From positions 397,052 to 461,051 of the forward strand of contig NZ_LT607415.1 of the NCBI RefSeq assembly GCF_900095225.1: 64,000 bases of DNA, given 5' to 3'. Shown in pieces: positions 46,514 through 54,733 of the stretch. The notes under the pieces were generated by a model. That model worked only from the letters and a program-made list of their open reading frames with translations, made no database searches and was not told where the DNA came from. Position 1 is the first letter of the stretch, and each line of letters begins with the position of its first letter. A program made the translations under genes and the position numbers. This DNA is from Pseudomonas sp. UMAB-08 (GTDB lineage: Bacteria; Pseudomonadota; Gammaproteobacteria; Pseudomonadales; Pseudomonadaceae).

Positions 46514-47251
46514 TCAGCTATCGCGGTGAGCACCGCTGACCGGCAGGCGGCTGCCGAGTCGATAGCGTGATGAGGGATGAACCAGACGCACGTAAGTGAC
46601 AACCTTGCCGCCGCACCAGGTTCGACGCATCAGCACCAGGCAGGGCTCACTGGCATCGATCTGCATGTATTTGCTTTCATCGTTGCTGGGATGGCTGGCT
46701 TCTACGATGTGTTCCATCTCGTCAGGGTGGATCACTTGCAGCAGGTACCGGGACGCTTGCAGGTGTTCGCCGAATGTTTGCTGAATAAACTCGGGCGCCA
46801 GCTCGGGGTTGACGTAACGGTCCTCCAGTTGCACCGGCACGCCTTCTTCACAGTGCACGCACAGCAGGTGAAACACCGAGGTGCCGGTGGACAACGCCAA
46901 GGCAGCAGCCACGGCCATTGAGGCGGCTTCGCGACCCAGATACAGCACCTGGCAGGAGTACCGATGGCCACGGGCAATGATTTCGTCAGCAATGTTGGTG
47001 ATGCGCAGCAGGTTCGATTGCGGTTTGCTCTCGGCGACAAAGGTGCCGACCCCTGAGACCCGCACCAGATGGCCTTCCCCGGTCAATTCTCGCAACGCCC
47101 GGTTGACGGTCATGCGCGACATGCTCAGCTCTTGCACCAGCCGGTTTTCCGAAGGAATCAATTCGCCGGGCTTCCATTCGCCAGAGCGAAGTTTGCCTTG
47201 CACAAAGTCCTTCGCTCGCTGGTAGAGGGCCTGCGGTGCGGCTTTTATCAT
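46514..47251 (-). CDS. HutC-like GntR-family repressor
   Basis: The 245-residue regulator has an N-terminal GntR winged helix (LRSGEWKPGELIPSENRLVQELSMSRMTVNRALRELTGEGHLVRVSGVGTFVAE) and a C-terminal UTRA effector domain (VFHLLCVHCEEGVPVQLEDRYVNPELAPEFIQQTF). This is very like HutC, the histidine-utilisation repressor that responds to urocanate. It is the last gene of the ABC transporter/aminotransferase operon (1-base overlap with the aminotransferase stop). It probably binds the TGT-N4-ACA sites at 51715, 54362 and 54657. True HutC normally sits among hutU/H/I genes, absent here, so this is a paralogue. Confidence 0.88.
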   Translation of the reverse strand: MIKAAPQALYQRAKDFVQGKLRSGEWKPGELIPSENRLVQELSMSRMTVNRALRELTGEGHLVRVSGVGTFVAESKPQSNLLRITNIADEIIARGHRYSCQVLYLGREAASMAVAAALALSTGTSVFHLLCVHCEEGVPVQLEDRYVNPELAPEFIQQTFGEHLQASRYLLQVIHPDEMEHIVEASHPSNDESKYMQIDASEPCLVLMRRTWCGGKVVTYVRLVHPSSRYRLGSRLPVSGAHRDS

Positions 47252-48387
47252 CAGGCGCTCCGCACGTGCTGTTGGGTGAGGACGCTTGCCAACGCCTCAA
47301 GAAACAGATCGTTATCCTCACGACTGCCGACGGATACTCGCAAATACCGGGTATGCCCGGCCTCACGCCAGGGTTTGATGATCACGCCCAGGCGTAACAG
47401 CGCCTGGTTGACGGTCTCGGCTGCGAGGGGCGTGGAGAAAAACAGGAAGTTGGCCATCGACGGCACACTGACGATGCCCAAACCCTGTAGCGCAATGGCC
47501 ATCCGGCGACGTTCGCGGGCGACATGTTCGAGGGTGGCGTGCAGGTGCTCATCATCGGCCAATGCCGCAACCGCCGCAGCCTGGGCCACGCGGTTGATAT
47601 TGAAAGGCGTGCGCAGGCGATCAATCAGGTCTGCCAACACGGGATCACTGACGATACCGTACCCGATGCGCAGGCCTGCCAGCGAGTAGGCTTTGGAAAA
47701 GGTACGCAGCAAAATGAACGGTTTAGCGCTGTCCTGGATCAGGCCCAGGCAGTCCGGGTACTCGGCTTCATGTTGCGCGTATTCGTAATAGGCTTCGTCG
47801 AACACCAGTAAACAGTGCGCAGGCAATGCCGTGAGCAGTTGTTGCAGTTCATTGGCGTTGAGGGTGCTGCCGACCGGGTTGGACGGGCAGGAAAACATCA
47901 GCAAACGCGTACGCGGCGTCAGTGCTGCAATCATCGACGCTACGTCGAAGGCACCGTCGGCGGTCATCGGTACGCCCACAACCTGGGCGCCTGCGGCCAT
48001 CGGATAGATGAAGTGCAGACCGAAGGACGGCACCACAGTCACCACTTCATCGCCATGGTCGAGAAACACTCGGCTGACGATACTCAGGAGATCCTCCGAG
48101 CCATTGCCGAACACCAATTGATTACCCAGCACCCCGAGCTTTTTCGAGAGGGCGGTGCGTAACACCAGGCAGTTGGCGTCCGGGTACAGGGCAATTTCGC
48201 TGCACGCCTGGGCCATGGCGGCGGCCACGGCGGGGGCCGGACCGAGCGGATTTTCATTGCTGCCGAGTTTGGCGACGCGGGTCAGGCCAAAGCGTTTGCG
48301 CACCGCCTCCGAGCTGAGGCCTGCGTTGTAGCTGGCAAGGTCGCGCACTTCGGCGCGAGCCAGCAGGTTCAAATCGGACGCGCTCAT
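47251..48387 (-). CDS. HisC-like PLP-dependent aminotransferase
   Basis: The 378-residue fold-type I aminotransferase is of the histidinol-phosphate/aromatic (HisC2) subgroup. Visible motifs are [44 protein letters not shown], the PLP lysine in [17 protein letters not shown], and [17 protein letters not shown]. It lies between the ABC ATPase gene (4-base overlap) and the HutC-like regulator gene. Linkage to a HutC-type regulator suggests an imidazole or aromatic 2-oxo acid/amino acid pair, rather than a second biosynthetic HisC. Confidence 0.88.
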   Translation of the reverse strand: MSASDLNLLARAEVRDLASYNAGLSSEAVRKRFGLTRVAKLGSNENPLGPAPAVAAAMAQACSEIALYPDANCLVLRTALSKKLGVLGNQLVFGNGSEDLLSIVSRVFLDHGDEVVTVVPSFGLHFIYPMAAGAQVVGVPMTADGAFDVASMIAALTPRTRLLMFSCPSNPVGSTLNANELQQLLTALPAHCLLVFDEAYYEYAQHEAEYPDCLGLIQDSAKPFILLRTFSKAYSLAGLRIGYGIVSDPVLADLIDRLRTPFNINRVAQAAAVAALADDEHLHATLEHVARERRRMAIALQGLGIVSVPSMANFLFFSTPLAAETVNQALLRLGVIIKPWREAGHTRYLRVSVGSREDNDLFLEALASVLTQQHVRSA

Positions 48388-49325
48388 GCCGGGCTCACTT
48401 CTTTGCTGTCCTGCCAGAACGCGTTGCGGTCCAGGTAGTTCTGCAGGAACTGCTGTAGACGCGGGTGTTCGGCGTTATGAAATATCTCGTGCGGCGTGCC
48501 GCGCGCGACGACTTCCCCCTGATCGAGAAACACCACCGAGTCGGCCACTTGCGCGGCGAAGCCCATTTCATGGGTGACCACGACCATGGTCATGCCTTCT
48601 TTGGCCAGGGTTTTCATGACTTGCAGCACCTCGCCGACCAGCTCCGGGTCGAGGGCCGAGGTCGGCTCATCGAACAGCATGATGTGCGGCTCCATGGCCA
48701 GTGCTCGGGCAATCGCCACACGCTGTTGCTGACCACCGGAAAGCTGGGCTGGATAAGCATCCGCCTTGTGGGCGAGGCCAACTTTATCGAGCATCGCCAT
48801 GGCCCGTTGCCGCGCATCGGCGGCAGACAGTTTACGCACGCGCAGCAACGCTTCACTGACGTTGCCCAGCGCGGTCATGTGCGGCCACAGGTTGAATTGC
48901 TGAAAGACCATGCCGACATTGCGCCGCACCATATTGATTTGGGATTGCGCGGCGCGTTTGCGGCCCTTGCCGTTGTCTGGCACCCAGCCGAGCAGTTTGC
49001 CTTCGATGTAAATCTCGCCTTCGTCGTATTCTTCGAGAAACGCCATGCTGCGCAGCAGGGTACTTTTACCCGAACCGGACGGGCCGATCAGGCACACCAC
49101 TTCTGAGTGCCGGACTTGCAAGTCGATGCCCTTGAGTACGCGCAACGGGCCGAAACTTTTGCCGACGCTGTGCAGTTTCAGCATAGGCTCGCGGTTGTCG
49201 GAGAGTGCTTCGGGAGTTTTCATCGCTTCACCTGATTCTTGCAATGCGGGTAAGTGCGTGGCGGTCGGGATTGCCGTCGTGGGTGCCGGGCGCGGGCCTG
49301 TGACGGGGCGGAGGGCGTCGTTCAT
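48384..49325 (-). CDS. polar amino-acid ABC transporter ATPase
   Basis: The HisP/GlnQ-type ATPase has Walker A (GPSGSGKST), Q-loop ([11 protein letters not shown]), signature [15 protein letters not shown], Walker B ([13 protein letters not shown]) and H-loop (VVTHEMGFA). ATG at 49325 overlaps the permease stop by 4 bases and gives 313 residues, with a Pro-rich N-terminal extension of about 45 residues. An internal ATG at 49223 with AGGTGA upstream would give a normal-length 279-residue protein and is a serious alternative. Confidence 0.92.
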   Translation of the reverse strand: MNDALRPVTGPRPAPTTAIPTATHLPALQESGEAMKTPEALSDNREPMLKLHSVGKSFGPLRVLKGIDLQVRHSEVVCLIGPSGSGKSTLLRSMAFLEEYDEGEIYIEGKLLGWVPDNGKGRKRAAQSQINMVRRNVGMVFQQFNLWPHMTALGNVSEALLRVRKLSAADARQRAMAMLDKVGLAHKADAYPAQLSGGQQQRVAIARALAMEPHIMLFDEPTSALDPELVGEVLQVMKTLAKEGMTMVVVTHEMGFAAQVADSVVFLDQGEVVARGTPHEIFHNAEHPRLQQFLQNYLDRNAFWQDSKEVSPA

Positions 49326-49993
49326 CGTGGCTGCTTCTGCATGAAACGCCCGACCCGCACTTCAAGCAGCATGCCCAGCCGTGAGCACGCTTCCACCAGT
49401 AGCAGGTAGCCGATGCACAGCACCAGCAGGGTTTCGACAAAGGCGAAGGTTTCCGAGCCGATGCCGGTCAGGACCATGGTCAGTTCGGGGATGGTGATGA
49501 TCGACAGCACGGCGGTTTCCTTGCACAGGATGGTCACCAGATTGACCAGTGCCGGGAGGATGATCACCAGCATTTGCGGAATCTGAATGCGCGTGATGCA
49601 TTGCAGGCGGCTGATGCCCAGGCAGTCGGCCGCCTCCAGTTGGCCACGGGCCACGGACTCAAAACCGGTGCGAAAAATCTCGGCGAAATAAACACTGCCA
49701 TAGATGCCCAGGCCGAGGATGCCGGCCGGGATGGGCTCCAGGCTGAGGCCAAAAGACGGCCCGCCGTAATACACCAGAAAAAGCTGGACCAGAAACGGCG
49801 TACTTCGAATCACCTCAATGAACACCCGCAGCGGCGCGCGAACCAGGGTGTTGCCGAACAGCTGCGCGACGGCGATCAGCATGCCGAGTATGAGCCCGAG
49901 AGCGACACCGGCAGACCAGGTGCCGAGGGTGACCATGAAACCCTGGCCGATGTCACCGAGGTGCTCGGTGATGATCCTGGGGTCGAAAATCAT
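49322..49993 (-). CDS. polar amino-acid ABC transporter permease 2
   Basis: The 223-residue HisM/GlnP-type permease has five or six membrane segments and the EAA loop [25 protein letters not shown] at 49993 overlaps the stop of permease 1 by 4 bases. It should form a heterodimeric channel with permease 1. Confidence 0.92.
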   Translation of the reverse strand: MIFDPRIITEHLGDIGQGFMVTLGTWSAGVALGLILGMLIAVAQLFGNTLVRAPLRVFIEVIRSTPFLVQLFLVYYGGPSFGLSLEPIPAGILGLGIYGSVYFAEIFRTGFESVARGQLEAADCLGISRLQCITRIQIPQMLVIILPALVNLVTILCKETAVLSIITIPELTMVLTGIGSETFAFVETLLVLCIGYLLLVEACSRLGMLLEVRVGRFMQKQPR

Positions 49994-50649
49994 AGGGCTC
50001 GCTCCTTCAGATGACGCTCCAGCAGGCCACCACAAAACGCCAGCGGAATGTTGATCAGGCAGTAAAAACCAGCCAGCATCAGGTAGTCCTGAACGAACAT
50101 GTAGTCACTGGCCGCTATGTTCTGTGCGGTACGGGTCAGGTCGGCCAGACCCACTACGGATACCAGCGACGACGCCTTGATCAGCAGAATCATTTCATTG
50201 ACCAGCGCCGGCAGGGTCAGGCGCACGGCTTGAGGCACGCGAATGCGCACCAGCATTTGCCCTGCGCTCATGCCCAGCAGGCCGGCGGCTTCCAGTTGCC
50301 CGCCGGGAATGGCGAGAAAACCACCGCGCATGATTTCAGCTATATAGGCCCCGGCCGCCAGCGACAGGCCGATCACTGCCGCCACCATGGGCGAGACGTT
50401 CGGCAGGCCAATGCGCGGCAGGAAGTAATAGATAAACAGCAATTGCACCAGCAGCGGAATGCCGCGGAACACGAATATATAGGCGCCACCCAGACGTCTT
50501 AACAGCGGCACGGGTGACAACCGCAAGCTGCCGACGATAACGCCGATGACAAAACCAAAAACCAATGCCGCGACCGAAACCTCAAGGGTCACCAGCAGGC
50601 TGCTCAGCAGCAACGGCAGGTTTTGCAGCAGTAAAGGCCAATCGAACAT
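49990..50649 (-). CDS. polar amino-acid ABC transporter permease 1
   Basis: The 219-residue permease is of the same family (FRGIPLLVQLLFIYYFLPRIG, EAA loop LEAAGLLGMSAGQMLVRIRVPQ). The ATG at 50649 has GGTGGAG upstream; longer starts would run through the hairpin that separates it from the binding-protein gene. Confidence 0.92.
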   Translation of the reverse strand: MFDWPLLLQNLPLLLSSLLVTLEVSVAALVFGFVIGVIVGSLRLSPVPLLRRLGGAYIFVFRGIPLLVQLLFIYYFLPRIGLPNVSPMVAAVIGLSLAAGAYIAEIMRGGFLAIPGGQLEAAGLLGMSAGQMLVRIRVPQAVRLTLPALVNEMILLIKASSLVSVVGLADLTRTAQNIAASDYMFVQDYLMLAGFYCLINIPLAFCGGLLERHLKERAL

Positions 50650-50670
50650 CGTCGTGACTCCACCCTCGAT

Positions 50671-50698
50671 GATCGCCGGCCCGGTTGAGCCGGCGATC
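50671..50698 (-). terminator. intercistronic hairpin between binding-protein and permease genes
   Basis: A 10-bp perfect GC-rich repeat (50671-50680 with 50689-50698) with an 8-nt loop and no T-run. Such hairpins after binding-protein genes stabilise the upstream mRNA or reduce read-through, giving more binding protein than permease. Confidence 0.55.
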
Positions 50699-50723
50699 CG
50701 TTGATCCAACCCGCTAAAGCGGT

Positions 50724-51560
50724 TTACCAGGTTGGGTCGAAGTCAGCTTTAGGCACGTCCATTTCGGCCCCGAGCCATTTTTTCTGCAGGCTGGCGAGGC
50801 GACCGTCTTCATGCATTTTCAGCATGGCGGCGTTGAGGGCGGCGATCAGGCTGTTGGCGTCGTCATCCTTGCGTCCCAGGTAGGCAAAGTAGGATTTCTT
50901 GCCGAACGGCGGCATGACCACTTTGTACAAGTTTGATTTCTCGGCCGCGACATAGGAAATGTTCGGCAGGGAGTTGGCCACTGCGACGATGCGCTTGGCC
51001 GCCAGGTCGGCATAGGCCTGGTTGTTGTCGACGTACTCGCGGATCGTGACTTTCTCCGGCAGGGTCGCGGCGAAGGATTTGAGCTCTTCGAGCTGCGCCG
51101 ATCCTTTGCCTGCGCCGACGGTCTTGCCAGAGATATCTTCAGGCTTTTTGATGGTCTCGTCTTTGGCGCCAATCATCAGCGCTACGGTCGCTTCGGCGAT
51201 CGGCATCACGAAGTGGTAGCGCTCTTTGCGCGCCTTGGTGACGATAATAGGGCCAGCGACCACGTCGAATTTCTTCGCTTCCAGCCCTGGCAATACGCTC
51301 GGCCATGGCAGGTCGAGGAACTTGATCTTGACCCCCAGTTCTTTGCCCAGTTGTTCGAACACTTCGGCGTTCAGACCTTTCTGTTTGCCGTTGTCGGTGA
51401 AGTCGAACGGTGCAAATTGCAGTTCGGTGCCCACAACCAGCTCACCGGCTTTTTTCACATCGGCCAGTTGATCGGCATGCGCCGCCAGGGGAGCAACGGC
51501 CAGGGCCATGGCGACGCACAGGCCGTTGAATGTCTTACTGAACAGAGAATCGAGTTGCAT
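50724..51560 (-). CDS. polar amino-acid ABC transporter binding protein
   Basis: The 278-residue periplasmic protein has a signal peptide (to ..LAAHA) and a family 3 solute-binding domain (ELVVGTELQFAPFDFTDNGKQKGLNAEVFEQLGKELGVKIKFLDLPWPSVLPGLEAKKFDVVAGPIIVTKARKERYHF). The ligand is probably an amino acid or an organic acid resembling one. AGGAGT lies before the ATG. It is the first gene of a six-gene operon: binding protein, two permeases, ATPase, aminotransferase, HutC-like repressor. Confidence 0.92.
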   Translation of the reverse strand: MQLDSLFSKTFNGLCVAMALAVAPLAAHADQLADVKKAGELVVGTELQFAPFDFTDNGKQKGLNAEVFEQLGKELGVKIKFLDLPWPSVLPGLEAKKFDVVAGPIIVTKARKERYHFVMPIAEATVALMIGAKDETIKKPEDISGKTVGAGKGSAQLEELKSFAATLPEKVTIREYVDNNQAYADLAAKRIVAVANSLPNISYVAAEKSNLYKVVMPPFGKKSYFAYLGRKDDDANSLIAALNAAMLKMHEDGRLASLQKKWLGAEMDVPKADFDPTW

Positions 51561-51694
51561 GGGGTAACTCCTTCATCAGATGCAGTGAACGCTGGTGGTT
51601 TGTGTCGGTTCTTGTGTTGGCTGCGGTGTTGATTTTTATGATTGTTGCTAAGGGTTCTTGCGGGTGACTCAATGGGTTCTTGCCTATTGCCCAG

Positions 51695-51710
51695 TGCAGT
51701 TAGCGTGCCA
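51695..51710 (-). promoter_or_regulatory. sigma-54 promoter of the ABC transporter operon
   Basis: Read on the minus strand the sequence is TGGCACG-CTAA-CTGCA, a perfect -24 box and a 4/5 -12 box, with the GG and GC 12 bases apart. Predicted start is about 51684, some 124 bases before the binding-protein gene. Confidence 0.82.
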
Positions 51711-51714
51711 TACC

Positions 51715-51724
51715 TGTATGTACA
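51715..51724. promoter_or_regulatory. HutC-type operator at the ABC operon promoter
   Basis: TGTA-TG-TACA is a perfect palindrome of the TGTA-N2-TACA form known for Pseudomonas HutC. It lies immediately upstream of the -24 box. Confidence 0.65.
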
Positions 51725-51738
51725 ACCTGAGAGGAGCT

Positions 51739-53115
51739 TCAGCCGAGTATTTTCCCTGGATTGAGAATGCCGTTGGGGTCATAGCAATCCTTGAGTTGCT
51801 GCATCGCCTGGCGCGCTTCATGGCTGACCGAGTGATGAAGAAATTCGCGCTTGAGCAGGCCGATGCCATGTTCAGCGGACACCGATCCGCCCAACTCACC
51901 GATGGCGGTATAGACCAGTTCCTCAATCTCAAGGACAGGTGCTGGCTGTGGCAACGAATCGCAGTCCACGGTCAGGTGCAGGTTGCTGTCACCGATGTGA
52001 CCGAAGTACACGCTGCGGTTACCCGGCCAGCGTTGCTCAAGGCGCTGACGACACAGCTCGGCGAAGTCGCCGATCTGGCCAATGGGCAGACTCACGTCGA
52101 AATTCAATGGCGTCATGCGCAACGGAAATTCACCGGTCGCTTCGCGAATCTTCCACAGTGCGCGGGCTTGGGTCTGTGAACTGGCCAGCACTGCATCCAC
52201 CACTTCGCCAGCGTTGATGGCATCTTCCAGGGCCTGCTCCAGCCGCTCGCGGGGGGCGGCGGATTCCAGCAATACGTACAGTGGATAATCCTGCGATATC
52301 GGTGCTACCGGATTTTCCAGCCAGGAAACGCCCAGGCGGAAGAAATCCTGCCACATCAGCTCATAGGCTTGCGGTGTGCCGACGCTGCGTTGCACACGCC
52401 GCAGCAGGCTCACCGCGCTGGCGTAGTCGGGCAGGGCGCACAGCAGGGTCGTGGTTTCACCGGGTAATGGCGCGAGCTTCAAGATGGCGCGGGTGATCAC
52501 CCCAAGGGTGCCTTCGCTGCCGATGAAGCACTGTTTCAGGTCATAACCACAGTTGTTCTTGATCATTTTGTTCAGCAGATTGAGCACGCGGCCATCGGCC
52601 AAAACCACTTCCAGGCCGAGCACCAGGTCTCGGGTCATGCCATAGCGGATCACCGCATTGCCACCCGCGTTGGTCGCGATATTGCCACCGATCTGGCATG
52701 AGCCTCGGGCACCCAGGTCCAGAGGGAATAGAAAGCCTGCGTCGAGCGCCGCGTGCTGAATCTCTTGCAGCGTGGTGCCCGCCCAGACACTGATGGTGGC
52801 GGCGGCGGGGTCGATTTCTTCAATGCCGCGCATCCGCTCCAGTGACAGGGCGATGTCGGTTTCCCGAGGCACCGCGCCGCCAGCCAGTCCGGTCATTCCC
52901 CCTTGAGGCACGATCGTTTGCCGTGCTGCGTTGCAGATGCGCAAGGCGGCGGCGACGTCCTCGGTGCTTCTTGGCAATAACACCGCCGCCGGACAGGCAG
53001 GTGCGTGTCCGGTCCAGTCGCTGTAGTGCCGTTGATTGATCGCGGCGCCCGTGACTACCGCCGTGTCACCCAATGCTGCACACAATTGCTCGAGGGTCTG
53101 TTGTAGATGAGGCAT
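51739..53115 (-). CDS. FAD-linked D-2-hydroxyacid dehydrogenase (GlcD/D-LDH family)
   Basis: The 458-residue flavoprotein has the PCMH-type FAD domain (AVLLPRSTEDVAAALRICN, IVPQGGMTGLAGGAVP, LDLGARGSCQIGGNIATNAGGNAVIRYGMTRDLVLGLEVVLADG, FIGSEGTLGVIT). The C-terminal FAD-oxidase domain ends SAEHGIGLLKREFLHHSVSHEARQAMQQLKDCYDPNGILNPGKIL. HIGDSNLHL supplies the metal-binding His typical of D-2-hydroxyglutarate/D-lactate dehydrogenases. It should oxidise a D-2-hydroxy acid to the 2-oxo acid. It follows the FMN oxidase gene by 4 bases. Confidence 0.9.
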   Translation of the reverse strand: MPHLQQTLEQLCAALGDTAVVTGAAINQRHYSDWTGHAPACPAAVLLPRSTEDVAAALRICNAARQTIVPQGGMTGLAGGAVPRETDIALSLERMRGIEEIDPAAATISVWAGTTLQEIQHAALDAGFLFPLDLGARGSCQIGGNIATNAGGNAVIRYGMTRDLVLGLEVVLADGRVLNLLNKMIKNNCGYDLKQCFIGSEGTLGVITRAILKLAPLPGETTTLLCALPDYASAVSLLRRVQRSVGTPQAYELMWQDFFRLGVSWLENPVAPISQDYPLYVLLESAAPRERLEQALEDAINAGEVVDAVLASSQTQARALWKIREATGEFPLRMTPLNFDVSLPIGQIGDFAELCRQRLEQRWPGNRSVYFGHIGDSNLHLTVDCDSLPQPAPVLEIEELVYTAIGELGGSVSAEHGIGLLKREFLHHSVSHEARQAMQQLKDCYDPNGILNPGKILG

Positions 53116-53119
53116 TGGC

Positions 53120-54316
53120 CTAGCTCACGGTAAAAGAAGAAAGAGGATTCAGGCGCAACCGGCGACTGTCGAGCTGGCTCAAGTCCGGTTGGCCGAGCAA
53201 GGACAGGGCCAGACGTAACTCCTGTGTCAGCAGATCGAGGGCATGCCCGGCACCGGCCTGACCGCCGACGGCCACTCCATACAAGGTAGCGCGTCCCAGC
53301 AGAACCGCATCGGCACCCAGCGCGCAGGCCTTTAGAATGTCGGTGCCGCGGCGGATTCCACTGTCGAGCAGCAACGCCAGCTTGCCTTTGGCCACGGCGG
53401 CAATCGCTGGCAAGCATTCAATGCTGGCGGGCACACCATCGAGTTGGCGGCCACCATGGTTACTGATCACCAGCCCGTCGAGTCCCAGGGCGATGGCTTT
53501 TTCGGCATCTGCCGGATGCAGCACGCCTTTGAGCAGCAGGTGTTGAGGCCAACGATCCCGCAGTCTCGCCAAGGCATCCCAATCAAGCCCGGTGTCCATC
53601 TGCGAACCGATAAAGTGCGCGGCACCTTCGACGGTGCGGTGTTCGGCGGGCAGATAGCGTTCGATATTGGCCAGGTTCGGCAAGCCGTGTGGCCATAACG
53701 TCTGCTTCATCCAGCGCGGATGACGCAGTACATTGAGCGTGTTGCGCAGGCTCAGTTGGCGTGGGCGGACGAAATTGCGCTTGTCCCACTCGCGATTGCC
53801 CAGCAACACGGCATCGCTGGTCAGCAGCAGCGTTTTGCAGCCAACGGCAGTGGCGCGCTGCAACAGGTCTTGTTGCACTTGAGGGTCACGCAGGCAGTAC
53901 AACTGGAACCACAGATTGACCTCAGGGACTGCGGCGACTATTTGTTCCAACGAGCTGGTGGACACGGTGCTGAGGGTAAAGGGCAGGCCACGCTCAGTGG
54001 CGGCCCGCGCCAGGTGTATGTCGGCATCGCGGTAGAGCATGCCGTTGTAGCCAGTCGGGCCGATGGCCAAAGGCAGTGGCAAGGTTGTGCCCAGCAGCGA
54101 GCGTTGGGTGCGCGCGGCAGTGCAGGGGATCAGGGTGTGCGGCAGCAGGCTGATGTCGGCGAAGGCTTGACGGTTGCGCTTGAGGGTCAGTTCCTCTTCG
54201 GCACCGCCTTCCAGGTATTCCCAGGCGAAGTGCGGCAGCCGTTGGCGTGCCATCGATGCCAGTTCGGCAATGCTGTGTGCGCGACGGAAGTCCGGGCCTG
54301 AATGATAGCGACGCAT
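53120..54316 (-). CDS. FMN-dependent L-2-hydroxyacid oxidase/dehydrogenase
   Basis: The 398-residue TIM-barrel enzyme is of the lactate/glycolate/mandelate oxidase family: FAWEYLEGGAEEELTLKRNRQAF at the start, PLAIGPTGYNGMLYRDAD, FQLYCLRDP, LLLKGVLHPADAEKAI, the catalytic His in ISNHGGRQLDG, and the FMN phosphate site LLLDSGIRRGTDILKACALGADAVLLGR. The usual TVD segment reads TSD (LLLTSDAVLLGNREWDKRN), a change near the FMN. It should oxidise an L-2-hydroxy acid. With its neighbour it gives enzymes for both enantiomers in one two-gene operon. Confidence 0.9.
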   Translation of the reverse strand: MRRYHSGPDFRRAHSIAELASMARQRLPHFAWEYLEGGAEEELTLKRNRQAFADISLLPHTLIPCTAARTQRSLLGTTLPLPLAIGPTGYNGMLYRDADIHLARAATERGLPFTLSTVSTSSLEQIVAAVPEVNLWFQLYCLRDPQVQQDLLQRATAVGCKTLLLTSDAVLLGNREWDKRNFVRPRQLSLRNTLNVLRHPRWMKQTLWPHGLPNLANIERYLPAEHRTVEGAAHFIGSQMDTGLDWDALARLRDRWPQHLLLKGVLHPADAEKAIALGLDGLVISNHGGRQLDGVPASIECLPAIAAVAKGKLALLLDSGIRRGTDILKACALGADAVLLGRATLYGVAVGGQAGAGHALDLLTQELRLALSLLGQPDLSQLDSRRLRLNPLSSFTVS

Positions 54317-54359
54317 GCACGCTCCTGAGTCGGTGAAGGCGCATATATAGCTATATGAT

Positions 54360-54373
54360 CCTGTCTATACAGG
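54360..54373. promoter_or_regulatory. HutC-type operator at the hydroxyacid-oxidase promoter
   Basis: CCTGT-CTAT-ACAGG has two perfect 5-base arms, with the core TGT-N4-ACA at 54362-54371. It covers the start of transcription predicted from the sigma-54 boxes just upstream. A second 12-base AT palindrome lies at 54345-54356. Confidence 0.65.
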
Positions 54374-54376
54374 TAA

Positions 54377-54392
54377 GGCAAGATGCAGGCCA
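54377..54392 (-). promoter_or_regulatory. sigma-54 promoter of the hydroxyacid-oxidase operon
   Basis: On the minus strand the sequence is TGGCCTG-CATC-TTGCC, with the GG and GC 12 bases apart (5/7 and 4/5 to consensus). Predicted start is about 54366. The 417-base gap 54317-54733 also holds the divergent promoter listed next. Confidence 0.6.
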
Positions 54393-54634
54393 ATGCGCCA
54401 ATTGCACATCATGAGGGTCGTTCCTGAGCCTGTGTTTACAGAATCAAACAGGATTTCTCGGGTATTCCTGGCAGAGACTGTCACCGAAAGTTGCACCCAT
54501 TGAGGTCGTTCCGCCCACTGATGGGGCGAAGGGAAACCAGGCAATTGCGGATGACAAGCCGAAGTTGATTGTCAGAAAAACAAGCGGTGAGCGTGAGCAT
54601 GAGCATGAGGGTTTGCCGAAAAGGACAATGTCGG

Positions 54635-54650
54635 CGGCACAGTAAATGCT
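54635..54650 (+). promoter_or_regulatory. sigma-54 promoter of the 2OG-Fe(II) oxygenase gene
   Basis: CGGCACA-GTAA-ATGCT has GG at 54636-54637 and GC at 54648-54649, 12 bases apart (5/7 and 4/5 to consensus). Predicted start is about 54661. Confidence 0.6.
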
Positions 54651-54656
54651 TGCACC

Positions 54657-54666
54657 TGTATATACC
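54657..54666. promoter_or_regulatory. HutC-type operator at the oxygenase promoter
   Basis: TGTATATACC matches TGTA-N2-TACA at all but the last base and overlaps the predicted transcription start. Confidence 0.5.
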
Positions 54667-54733
54667 GCGCGTTCCGCTGTGCGATTGATCCCTCCATTCC
54701 AGCTCGGTATAACCCCTATAAACAGGAGCGAGC

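Noticed and set aside
46514..47251. The true hut-operon repressor HutC
   Set aside because: No histidine-degradation genes (hutU, hutH, hutI) are adjacent, and the gene is embedded in a transporter/aminotransferase operon, so a paralogue is more likely.
54385..54400. Second sigma-54-like match upstream of the hydroxyacid-oxidase operon
   Set aside because: The GG and GC are 13 rather than 12 bases apart; the overlapping match at 54377-54392 has the correct spacing.
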